From contig CM051519.1 in NCBI GenBank assembly GCA_028015205.1, positions 77,211,539 to 77,275,538 on the forward strand: a stretch of 64,000 nucleotides of DNA, in the 5' to 3' direction. This document shows positions 11,517-22,708 of this stretch, piece after piece. The stretch is from Mytilisepta virgata (Eukaryota; Mollusca; Bivalvia; Mytilida; Mytilidae). Made by a program: the position numbers and the translations under genes. Below the pieces are notes generated by a model that did not search any database, was not told where the DNA came from, and saw nothing but the letters and a program-made list of their open reading frames with translations. Position 1 is the stretch's first letter. The number at the start of each line of letters is the position of its first letter.

Positions 11517-14122
11517 TTAAAAACACAAAAAACTACAGGTAACACATGATCTAAAAGGCAACTGTTTAATCAAATTACCTGCATATACTCCAACGTTCCT
11601 AATATTCTGCACTCTGTCCTGATTTCCGGTTCTCCACATATACTCGTTCACCAGTCTTGCTTTCCTAGTATTGGCGTCCATTGTTGGTCTCCATAGTTCG
11701 ATTTGAGCCATCATATTATTCTCTTCCTGAAGTCTGGCATCGATCTGCTTGTAAATATTCTCTAAAGCCAAGAGAAGAGTCGGAATTCTCGTGTGTTTGT
11801 TCTTGTCTAATCTAATCTTTAATTCTGTAAATATAACGTTATCTACTCTTTTCATAAAAATTATCACAAGTGAACGTTTCATTAAGAAACTGTTAGAAGT
11901 ACTTTACAGATATTTTGTAAGAAGAGTTCATGTACATAGAGGACACTTTATGGTTTATATAAAAGACGCAGTCCGCACATGACGCAATGGTGTCCATAAA
12001 AAACAAGAGTGGACACACAAAAATGTCTCGGCTGTCGTATATTTGTAATGAAAGTAAATGCTATCAGACATATTGCATACAGTATTCGAAAAACAGGCCA
12101 AAACAGAAAAACTTAACTATAACCACTGAACCATGAAAATGAGGTCAAGGTCAGATGACACCTGAAAGTTGGACATGCACCTTACAATCCTTCCATACAC
12201 CAAATATACTAGACCTATTGCTTATAGTATCTGAGATATGGACTTGACCACCAACCTTGTTCACTGATCCTTGAAATTGGGTCGAGGTCAATTGAAAACT
12301 CTCTGACGGGAATGAGGACCTTGTAAGGTACGCACATACCAAATATAGTTATCCTATTACTCATAATAAGAGAGAAATTAACATTACAAAAAATCTTAAC
12401 TTTCTTTTCAAGTAGTCACTGAACCATGAAAATGAGGTCAAGGACAATGTACATATGACAGACGGAAACTTCGTAACATAAGGAATCTATATTCAAAGTA
12501 TAAAGCATCCAGGTCTTCCACCTTCTAAAATATAAAGCTTTTAAGAAGTTAGTTAACGACGCCGCCGCCGGATCACTATCCCTATGTGGAGCTTTCTGCG
12601 ACTAAAGTCGCAGGCTCGACAAAAAACCATGCAGTATTTTGAATTTATACATTTAGACATACATGTATATGTAAAAAAATCAGATCAGCATGAATGTGAA
12701 ACTGACACATACAATCACATGATTCGAGTTTAAAAGAAAGAATATTAAAATCCACTCCAAGTTTAATATATTTACCTCTCATTTCATTTGAATATTCCTC
12801 AATCTGCCATTTTCTGTGTTTCATGAGTCCTTGTACTAATTTTAACTCTGTAATATTTTGTGAAAAAAAATTATTAACATTCTGATATGAGAAATACGTG
12901 TAGTATCTTCAATTTGAAATTTTAGCCTTGGTGTTATATTAACGATGTAAGGATACTCGTTTTTTTTTTACATTAGATCCGAGGAAACGATCGATTATCT
13001 AATACATTTGCAAATATGTAACAAGCCTATATCTAATAGCCCTTTAGGGATCCGATTTGAGCTTTGTTTATAGCTGTTGAGAGCAAAAAAATGAAAAATT
13101 AGAAACTGAAAATTGTGCCGTCTTCAAAGCGTTACTGGTTTAACACGGTGGATATTATAACATTCCGTGAAAATTTACACACCTCTAACAAATTCAGCAT
13201 AAATTATGTTACTTCTTGTCAATCTGTAGACGAGGTAAACAATCACTGTATACAACAACAGATGTATAAGGTTTGTACTCAGCCACTGAGTAAAAGAAAG
13301 ATTTTAAAGAAAAGATTGAATGACATGCAGATACAGATGAAAGAAGTGAAGCATTTAGATTGGAGGAAATAAAACAGACAGAATGTAAGGGAAATAAAAC
13401 TTTGAATAAAATTCGTGAAAAAAAGCAAATCAGGAAAGTATAGAAAAGAAACACAAGAATTAAACTGAAACATTAAGAAATAAATAAAAGTAATAATATT
13501 CACAAGTTAACATATATCTACTCAAACTTACTTTCCAAACATTCATATGAGTAACATAGTTCACTGTGACATCGTCAGTGGTAACCATCTTTGACAAGAC
13601 ATTAGTCAGACCCTTTCTGTCGAGAGAAACTGGTGGGAGGCTAGAAAAAAATCACAAACATTACTTATTGTTAAATTACAATGTTACGAGGTTTTTTAGC
13701 TATAGGGATTATTCTACTTTCGGAATCTCCATGGTCATACTGCAGAGGACAAAATTATTACTCTAATATGACGTCCAAAATATCATCAAACGTTATATTA
13801 CACAATATATCCACTTTCAGCACATGCGTATATATATAGTTTTTTTCATATTTATACACGGGAATTATGTGAACTTTAACAAGAAAAAATTATTTTTTTC
13901 TACATGAAATTGTTTATCTTTACAAAGACGTCATACGATACAACTACAAATTTTAAAATTTCTTGCTTACCTCAATGTTGCATTAGCTGCAGGGCATTTT
14001 TCTAGCATATCATCCTCTGAAGGCACCTCGAACAATAGAGTGAAACTCAAGCACACAACAGAAATCTTTAAAATCAAGGAAATTACGACAGCAAAAAACA
14101 TTAGCTTCTTCCGTTTCGCCAT
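11517..14122 (-). CDS. Predicted membrane protein, five exons, function unknown
   Basis: I reconstruct minus-strand exons 14122-13971, 13640-13532, 13285-13183, 12847-12776 and 11824-11517. All introns are GT-AG (for example CTTTCTTTTACTCAG acceptor, AAA/GTAAGT donor). The phases agree, so the 744 nt read as 247 residues plus stop. The start ATG is at 14122. The stop TAA overlaps an AATAAA poly(A) signal. Residues about 7-31 are a hydrophobic signal peptide or anchor (MFFAVVISLILK...). Residues about 92-107 (LIHLLLYTVIVYLVY) form a second hydrophobic segment in exon 3. The C-terminal exon is soluble and rich in charged residues, with WRPTMDANTRKARLVNEYMW. The last exon also has a GTAATT donor-like site at 11578, so it could splice on to an unseen exon. 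I do not recognise the family. Conservation of all exons between the two copies supports a real gene. Confidence 0.68.
11998..12622. mobile_element. Repeat insertion in the right copy, ~625 bp
   Basis: The left copy is uninterrupted here (TGGTGTCCAAAAAAAACCC). The insert is flanked by AAAAAAC on both sides, a possible target duplication. It contains two rounds of ACTGAACCATGAAAATGAGGTC followed by AAGGTC-type text (12125-12150 and 12417-12445), and a terminal hairpin GCGACTAAAGTCGC near 12598-12611. I recall the GAACCATGAAAATGAGGTCA phrase as a common bivalve repeat. It lies in the intron between exons 4 and 5 of the gene above. Confidence 0.75.
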
Positions 14123-15244
14123 CTTTTGCGTTACTAAGACGTTACTGTGACTTAGCGGTGTTGACATCATAAAAGACAAATCGGAACATCACTCGGCATT
14201 TCCGACAAAGATCGACAGTCCTTACGACAGTAGGCGGAAATAGCCGAGGATAATCCGATTGAATAAAGACGTCTCAGTGTGCGTAATGGGAGGAACTGAG
14301 GTCAGTCTAGCCCGTCTATTGCGTACTTGAAAGAGATTAATCCAGAGATTTGCATTGCACAAAAACTGTATTACAGATTTTCCATTGGACTTTATTCCAT
14401 GTATCGTAAAAGATCGTCTTTTCCTCCCGACTCGAATAATGCCATTTTTTTTCACTGAATATATCCAGGAGGCAAAGAGAATTCAAGCCAATGACAAACC
14501 ACTTTTTAAGGTTATAGCATCTATTCTGTATAAAATGATGCAGTATTAAGGTTACAGCATCTATTGAGTATAAAATGATGCAGTTCACACCAAATATCAG
14601 CTTGATATCATTCCTTTATAGATCGTCCGTTGGTATCTGTTGCGGCTATATTACATAAGATCGGTCTTTAATTGTTTGATATGAATCTTTATTAAATTGC
14701 TGCTTGTTTTTATGCATCAGGTAAGGGATCTTGAATTTTTCATGTCCATAGACCTAGAGCGCCGTCTCTTGGTATCTGTTGCGGCTAAACAATCCATCGG
14801 ATTTCATCAATTGTAAATCAAATTACGAAAGGAACATTTTCCACTACATATCTTGAGTAGCCATAATCATTGAATTACATATCTTTTGAACTTTTGAAAT
14901 TACATATATTTGAACTTTATATACTTGAAACATACGAGAATGTGCCAATATTTGTTATCTGAAAAAAAATGTGTATGTTCTGAAACCAAATGTGTAAAAA
15001 AAAATAAGTATTGTTAAATGTAGATTCCCCCAACCTCCTTTGTACTAAATTTATCAATGTGTAAACTCGGGCTTATCACTCACAGTTTTGCATAAAGTCC
15101 TTCGGGACTTTTAGTTTGTGGGTGAATCGCTCGAGTTTTCCTTCAAAATAACCTTCATATTTATAATGAAAGGGGATTTTGTTATATACTAAAAGAGCTA
15201 AAAAATATATAGACTTTTATACAAATATACGAAACAAATTTAAA

Positions 15245-16095
15245 CCTAGAGCCTGTATCGCTCTATTTCCATCTTAACTGACAACTTGGAACACCGCTGT
15301 CAAGTTCCAATTACAATTGGTTCACTGGTTTCAAGCAAGATCTTTTAGTGAACATTCCTTTTAGATCCCATTTGAAACTAAGTTCCGCCAAGTTTTGTTC
15401 CAATTGGCCAAGTGGTTTCAAACAAGAAGATTTTTAAGTAAATTTCCCATAGGGTCCTATGTGAAACTATGTTCGGCTGTGGCGGCCATCTTGGTTGATG
15501 GGCGGGGTCATCTGATACAATTCTGAAAGAAGACCACCTAAGGATCTAAGTTTTATTTTAATTGGCCAAGTGGTTTCAGACAAGAAGATCTAAGTATATT
15601 TCCCACAGGATCCTATGATGGCCGCCATAGCCATTCTAAAAGAGGACCACCTAAGGACCATTACTGCCAAATTTTGTACCAATTTTCCAAATGGTAACAG
15701 ACAAGATCATTTAGTAAATTTCCCATAGGGTCCTATGTTAAACTATATTCGGCTCTGACAGCCATCTTGGATGACTGGGCGAGTCATCAGATACAATTCT
15801 GATAGAGGACCAACTATAGACCATTACTGCCAAGTTTTGTTCCAATTGGACAATTGGTTTCAGACAAGAAGATCATTTAGTAAATTTCCCATAAGGTCCT
15901 ATGTTAAACTATGTTCGGCTCTGGCGGCCATCTTGGATGACGGACGGTGTCATCAGATACATCTGAAAGAGGACCACCTAAGGACCATTGCTGCCAAGCT
16001 TTGTTCCAATTTTCCCAGTGGTTAAAGAGGAGAAAATCTTTAAAGGAAAGTTTACGGGACGGACGCCAAGTGATGACAATAGGGCCCGGTGAGGT
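15245..16095 (+). mobile_element. Non-autonomous element with tandem ~160-bp core (right copy)
   Basis: It is the sister of 4794-5608, starting AGCCTGTATCGCTC. It keeps more of the terminus (AGGGCCCGGTGAG after GATGACAAT). The tandem units match one for one with small indels. Confidence 0.75.
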
Positions 16096-16285
16096 AAAAA
16101 AGACAGAAATAGGAAAATGAATATCGGCCAAAAAATATGAAAGCAAGATAAGATAAATGGGAATTCCCAAAGACGAGACAAATTCATATTCTCATTAACA
16201 CAAGGAAAAACGGTGCAGAGACAGAACAAAAAGAACAAGATTGCTACACATTGCCATATGTCCCCCGCCGCTGCAGAATATGTAT

Positions 16286-16446
16286 AGATTATCGGGTTTT
16301 CTGCACACTGATATCGCAAAATATCTGCCGCGAGCCACAATATGAAGATTTTTGGCGAGTGAGAGCAGCGAACAAGCCTGAAAGATTCATATTGTGTCGA
16401 GCGGCTGATATTTTACAATATATTTACGCAGAACACCCGATAATCT
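16286..16446. repeat. Foldback element present only in the right copy
   Basis: The sequence starts AGATTATCGGGTTTTCTGC and ends GCAGAACACCCGATAATCT. The arms pair imperfectly to a centre reading GAGAGCAGCGAACAAG. The left segmental copy passes straight from CCGCTGCAGAAT to GAGTTTGCATAAGAAG (5781-5801). About 240 bp of further unmatched sequence follows, including two tandem rounds of CTGCTCTCA-ATTGTGACGTCGCTAA (16536-16600). Confidence 0.85.
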
Positions 16447-16744
16447 GTTTATCGTACAAATTCTATACATTTTAGTCGCCCCTGTAAGACATTTTTTACG
16501 CTTTTTTGTCCTCCTGGAGGTAAGCTTAATAACGTCTGCTCTCACATTGTGACGTCGCTAATAAGTCCTGCTCTCATATTGTGACGTCGCTAAATAAGTC
16601 CTGCTAATACGTCACAAAGCCTTAATACAGAGATTACAGAGCGGCTGAGCAGGGTGATGTATACACAGGGAAGTACGATAAGTTTGTATAAGAAGTCATA
16701 GGGAAGGAAATTGAATAAGGAATATGACGAACATTCTAATTATA

Positions 16745-17274
16745 TAGGCTTTTTACTTGACGTTTGTCATTTAGTGAAGGGTAAACTTTATTAAATTAAA
16801 ACACAAAATAGGAGTTGAAGCTATATGTTTAGCATTGATTAGCAGTTGACCATTAAAAGATACTTATCTTAACAAAGTATGTTTCAAATTTTAACAAGAT
16901 ATATTGAGCACATCGAAGTCTACACGATTTTTAATTTACCCAAAAATTGTTAATTTTGTGATTTTTCGTGCACATTTGATTTTTTTACGGACAAGGCGAC
17001 ATAACTCCAGAACAACATCTGACTTTAATACGGTAACAGTATAGACATGATAGAGGAGCCTAAGGAAATCTCAGTCTAGTGAGTCTTTTTAGCAACTTCA
17101 AACTTTGATCACAGATACAAAGAACTTGGCAATATTTTGTAACCATTTTTCACCATTTTAGTAAGGATGATTTAAGTTTTTTAGAATAATTATGAATATT
17201 TACCCTGGAAACAATAAGAAAAATGTGTTCATGTACTTATTAATAAAGTTTCATTTTTTTAAGTAGAAAGGCTA
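16745..17274. mobile_element. 530-bp non-autonomous transposon with 7-bp target duplication
   Basis: The ends are TAGGCTTTTTACTT and AAGTAGAAAGGCTA, imperfect terminal inverted repeats. It is flanked by AATTATA at 16738-16744 and 17275-17281. The left segmental copy has the unoccupied site (AGTTATAAATAACTCC, about 5851-5866). A nearly identical inverted copy is at 31959-32485. There is no ORF of useful length, so it must be mobilised in trans. Confidence 0.9.
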
Positions 17275-17413
17275 AATTATAAATAACTCCTTCAAAATTT
17301 GATGAATCAAAATGGCGGTATAGTATGCACATCTAAACTTCATAACAATAAATCTTATCAAATATGGAAACAATCCGCCAAGCTGTTTATGAGGAGATGC
17401 GTCCACAAAGTGT

Positions 17414-17690
17414 TATGATGTGAGAAATACGTGTAGTATCTTCAATTTGAAATTATCCTGTATTTTAGCCTTGGTTTTATATTAACGATTTAACGATGTA
17501 AGAATACTCTTTTTTTTTGTAATAATTGGATCCGAGGAAACGATCGATTGTCTAATACATTTGCAAATATGTAACAAGCCTGTATCTACCAGCCCTTTAG
17601 GGATCCGATTTGATCTTAGTTTATAGCTGTTGAGAGCAACAAAAATGAAAAATGAGAAACTGAGAACTGTGCCGTTTTCAAAGCGTTTTA
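17414..17690. repeat. Third, partial copy of the duplicated segment
   Basis: ATGATGTGAGAAATACG through AAGCGTTTT matches 2457-2722 of the left copy, including an ATCCTGTATTTTAGCC stretch that the right copy lacks. It begins directly at the end of the right copy and stops within what was intron 3/exon 3 flank, so no exon of the gene is retained. Confidence 0.85.
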
Positions 17691-17869
17691 GAAAACATCA
17701 CATTTTAGCCTTTTTATCATATACTTGGAAAAAAATACCATCAATGTAGCGATATCCTGTCCGAGAGGACTTTATTACAGCCTGACATTGCAGGGGGGTA
17801 TATGATCAGGCTGGTTAATAGCTCTGAGAATGCAGTAAATGTTAAAGTTTCTGTGAAATGATATTATTA

Positions 17870-18115
17870 CATTATAAAAACATCATAAAAACAAGTCAGG
17901 AACCTCTAGCCTTTGTTAGTCGTGTGTGTTTTTTTTTAATTTTGGTTCATTTGTATGTTTCGAAGTCTAGTGTGCCGTACATATTGCCGAACTAGTATGC
18001 ATTATTGTTTAGGGGCCGGCTGAAGCCCGCCTCCGATGCGGGATTTTCTCGCTGCTTTGAAGACCCATTGGTAGCCTTGAGCTGTTTTCTGCTTTTGATC
18101 GAGTTGTTGACACAT
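17870..18115 (-). repeat. High-copy mussel-type repeat, minus orientation
   Basis: AGGAACCTCTAGCCTTTGTTAG, GTTTAGGGGCCGGCTGAAG and AAGACCCATTGGTAGCC are the reverse complement of text at 45690-45945. I recall this family as abundant in Mytilus. Confidence 0.75.
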
Positions 18116-18623
18116 TCTTCGTTTCCGTTCTCTATTCTATTACCTCTAAGGTATCGTTTTGTCTTTGACGTTTCAAGGCTTGTCGGAAATTTATTTTCAG
18201 CACCACTGTCTGATATGATATTATATAAAAGTTCAAGGGGCTGCTTCTACCTTTAAACTTATAATGATAAAATACACAAAATGTAACCATAAAATCATAA
18301 ACAAATTGTTTCTGAATGATATAAAAACGAAATACCTTATCGCCGAAATAATAGCAGTCGCCGGCAAAAATGTAACATGAGATTTTATGTTGATCTGAGA
18401 AAAGTGTTGCTATAGAAATCAAGGGCAGGTTGAAAACGATTCTGAATATTTACCTTGTTCGTAAATTTATGCCCGCAAAGCCTGCAAGAATACTGGAATG
18501 GGTTTGTGATACATCTATTTATTAGACATTTTGGTTTATTGACTTTATATTTTAAAAGAAATGTTGACGATAAAGGGTATAATACAATACCGATAGAATG
18601 AACTGTAATTATTAACAAGACAT
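18115..18623. other. No gene supported
   Basis: ORFs on the minus strand (18132-18422, 18385-18705) lack domain support. A CRLCG motif in one has no second zinc-binding half. Confidence 0.4.
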
Positions 18624-19877
18624 TGAACCCGCGCAAGCGCGGGAAAATAAGCATTTTTTTTGTGGTTGCCATGTTGACTATAAAAAGTTGTTGCGGCCAT
18701 GTCATTCATGGAACAGTGACTCAATATGGATGTTGTAGCAGGCTTTCCATAAACTTTCCTGTCAAGTAGGTGGTATCAACTGATAGTTTCATGTCTATAT
18801 ATGCTGTAGTGTTCCAGAAATGGATGTTAATGCAAACTTTAACCAAAGTCAATGAAGCGTGAAATGTAGGTCAACGTGACCCAATTGTCATATGGCTGTT
18901 CGTTATTACCGAAGATGTATCCACTGATGAAGTAGACTGTATGCCACGTAGAATTACCAAAATGGACCTTAAGGTTCCATCAAAGTCAAAATCTATGACG
19001 AAAACACAACCACATAAATTGTCAATATTTTTATTAATTCTGAACTGGAACTTGATGAAAAGCTTTCATTAAATACACATTTCATAATGCATTACATTTT
19101 TCCTTCAGAATAAATATGAAAATGAAATTGTAGATGTAACCATTTCCTTAGTGACGGATGAATTTTTCAAAAGATGCCATGAGTTAGGTAGAGCATATGT
19201 TTGGAAAATAATTTTTCCAATTGTTCCATTGTCATCATGGGCAGGGCATGCGATGCTTAATTTCACAAATATATCCAATAATCAGACGATAAAAGCATTT
19301 TAGTGTGTGGATGCGTGTGCTGTCCACGTTTATATTTATCAAAGATGTCCGAGATAAATTTCGTCATTAATGATAAAGATGACCATTTGTTAAAATAGTT
19401 TTATCTAGGGCTTACAGGGAATTGTATGGTAGAGATATATTTAGACAGGTCACATGACAAATAATGTAAAAATAGATAATTGTTGGTTTAATCACTTTGT
19501 GCAATCAAAAAAAAAACAACTAAGTTAGGAATTCCTCTGAACTTTACCTTACTTCTTCATATAATCTTGAAAGTTCATAGCCTTTACAGTTAGGAGAAAT
19601 TGCGTTATTGTAGAAAAACAATCCTGAATACATGAAACGGAAACATCCCATTCGAAGGAGAATGTTTTTAATTTGTTTTATTCTTCTTCCGTAATTTCAA
19701 ACAGAAATACATTTAAAATATGTGCATACTTGTTTATTTAAATCAATGAGTTAAAATGATGCATTCGAGAACCTTCTAAGGGATATGTTGGGCGAATTCA
19801 TATAGGAAAAGTGCATACAAATTCCATTTACACATAAACAAAACTGCAGTTGAAATTTATAAATGCAGATTGTCAAA
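18624..19877. repeat. 1.25-kb tandem duplication, unit A
   Basis: It opens with TGAACCCGCGCAAGCGCGGG (a small palindrome) and ends CAGATTGTCAAAT. The next base begins unit B with the same opening. Units align along their whole length with small indels. No conserved ORF spans both. Confidence 0.93.
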
Positions 19878-21150
19878 TGAACCCGCGCGAGCGCGGAAAA
19901 TAAGCATTTTTTTTTTGTGGTGGCCATATTGACTTTAAAAAGTTTTTCCGGCCATGGCATTCGTGGAACAGGAACTCAATGTGAATGTTGTGGCAGGCTT
20001 CCCATAAACTTTCCTGTCAAGTAGGTGGTATCAACTGATGGTTTCATGTCTATATATGCTGTAGTATTTCAGAAATGGATGTTAATGCAAACTTTAACCA
20101 AAGTCAATGAAGCGTGAAATGTAGGTCAACGTGACCTAATTGTCATACGGTTGTTCGTTACTTCCGAAGATGTATCCACTGATGAAGTAGACTGTATGCC
20201 ACGTAGAATTACCAAAATGGACCTTAAGGTTCCATCAAAGTCAAAATCTATGACGAAAATACAACCACATAAATTGTCAATATGTTTATGTTACAATTAA
20301 TTCTGAACTGGAACTTGATGAAAAGCTTTCATTAAATACACATTTCATAATGCATTACCTTTTTCATTCAGAATAAATATGAAAAAGAATATGAATAAAC
20401 ATTTCCTTAGTGACGGATGAATTTTTCAAAAGATGCCGTGAGTTAAGTAGAGCATATTTTTGGAAAATAATTGTTCCAATTGTTCCATTGTCAGTCATCA
20501 TGGGCAGGGCATGCGATGCTTAATTTCACAAATATATCCAATAATCAGACGATAAAAGCATTTTTAGTGTGTGGATGCGTGTGCTGTCCACGTTTATAAA
20601 GATGTCCGAGATAAATTTCGTCATTAATGATAAAGATGACCATTTGTTAAAAATATTTTTATCTAGGGCTTACAGGGAATTGTATGGTAGAGATATATTT
20701 AGACAGGTCACACGACAAATAATGTAAAAATGGATAATGGTTGGTTTTATCACTTTGTGCAAAGTAAACATCCGAGCAATCCAAAAACCAACTAAGTTAG
20801 GAATTCCTCGGAACTTTGCCTTACTTCTTCATAATCTTCAAAGTTCATAATGTTTATAGTTAGGAGAAATTGCATAATGGTAGAAAAAACAATCCTGAAT
20901 ACATGAAGCGGAAACATCCCACTCGAAGGAGAATGTTTTTAATTTGTTTTATTCTTCTTCCGTAATTTCAAACAAAAATACATTTAAAATATGTGCATAA
21001 TTGTTTATTTAAATCAATGTGTTAAAATGATGCATTCGAGAACCTTCTAAGGGATATGTTGGGAGAATTCATACCGGAAAAGTCCATGCAAATTCCATTT
21101 GCACATAAACAAAACTGCAGTTTAAAATTTATAAATGCAGATTGTCAAAT
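19878..21150. repeat. 1.25-kb tandem duplication, unit B
   Basis: It is a direct continuation of unit A with an offset of 1254 bp, ending at the same CAGATTGTCAAAT at 21150. The ORFs differ between units, which argues against coding function. Confidence 0.93.
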
Positions 21151-22666
21151 CCGATAATAACCTTTATAATCTGAACCATACATCGTTTATTTTGAACTAC
21201 GGGTTTTGCCGCCTATTCGGCTAATTCGTAAATTTAGTATTATAGATTATCCCCGCGACGCTTTAGCAACAAAAGCTGCTATACCACTTTTGACGTATGC
21301 TGGTTGTCAGAGAAAATAATACCGCTGTCCGTAAAATTTATATTTCTCGATTCACCAATTACATACGGTGAAGAAGAAAAAGAGAGGACGATTCTATTGC
21401 TATTCTTTATTTTAATTATCATAATTATACTGGTACAAACAACACTGAGAAACAAACTTTCTGTCCTTTATAGTTAACGACCGAATCAATGAAAAATGTA
21501 CATTAACATTGGAAATTAATATTCAATCTTGTTGATTACTTTCTCTAATCTTCCTCACTTTTTCAAGTATTCAGTTTCATATAATCTATTTTGTATGCTA
21601 AGGTTTGTCAATTTAGTATGGTAATATTTCACGATTATTGATGGAAATGTTATTTATTATAAACCTGAACATAATTACGATAACTGTGAATCAAATAGTT
21701 TTGATTAGGATTCAAAACATATTGTGCCAACATATTATTTAAAAAAATGCAGAGAAATATTATAGTAAATTCCATATCACTATAGATAAAACGTATGGCC
21801 GAATAAATTTCCTACTGCTGATATATTTATTTGTACATTATATTGTGTGCTTCAAATATTTCAGGAACTGATTCCATAATAAAAATGCCGCAAACGCTGC
21901 ATTAAAAATCTATGCATCAAAATTAATGTAAAAAGAGTAATGTTACAATATTTACACTATAGGGAAAATTTTTTAATGGAACTTACAACATAAATAGCTG
22001 GTGGCAATCTTTCCATGTTCTAATGTTCTATACTTTAGCCTCTTATTTAAGATTCTGTGATACTAATTATGAGGCACTACGTGAATATTTTTACACTTTG
22101 TATTTAGCCAGCAGTGCTAAGAGCTGCAAATTATGGTAGGACGAAACAGTAACCTGAAATGGTTTAGAGCATATTCAAAAGCCAAAAGAACAAGACTAAA
22201 ACAAAAACCCACATAAGGACAAAGCTGTTTGATTTATACCTTGGACAGAAAGATATCATCGTCACTTAAAGACTCTGTTATTATCAAGAACGGGTTATCA
22301 AGACTTGATTGACCGATACGAAGTTTCTATTTCACATATTTGAATTCTCTTGGCGATATTTTCAAACAGAATATGACGTTATTTACCAAGTGTTATTCAA
22401 AATAATAGCACTGCTATTTTCTTTTGGGATTTTGATGAATCAAATCTACGCAAAAAATCATATTACAACTAACTGAACGGTTTTCGCCAAAGAGTGCATA
22501 AGTGTCGGTAAAATAAGTGGACACTTGTTAAAAAAAAATACAAGTCATTAACCTGGACTTCTTCGATTTATTTAAAAACTAATAATATTACTTAAATAGT
22601 AGTTTATAATTACTTTTTACAGCAGACGGATAACGGAAAATAGGAAGGAATAGACGCATGTATTAA
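21151..22666. other. AT-rich stretch, no gene seen
   Basis: No repeat landmarks or exon-like ORFs were noticed upstream of the truncated LINE. Confidence 0.4.
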
Positions 22667-22708
22667 TATTATGGTCCTAAACTATTATCTTTATGTAAAG
22701 CATCGAAC

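Larger units (their letters stand above)
11455..17412. repeat. Right copy of the large segmental duplication
   Basis: It is a counterpart of 1-6000. Extra sequence here but not in the left copy: 11998-12622 (repeat insertion in the last intron), about 16286-16690 (foldback plus flank) and 16745-17274 (mobile element with target duplication). The copy ends at AAGTGTTA (17413), whereas the left copy continues ACGGACAG. Confidence 0.93.

Noticed and set aside
18385..18705. Zinc-finger-like ORF with CRLCG
   Set aside because: Only one CXXC pair, no histidine pair at proper spacing, and not conserved in the tandem unit B.
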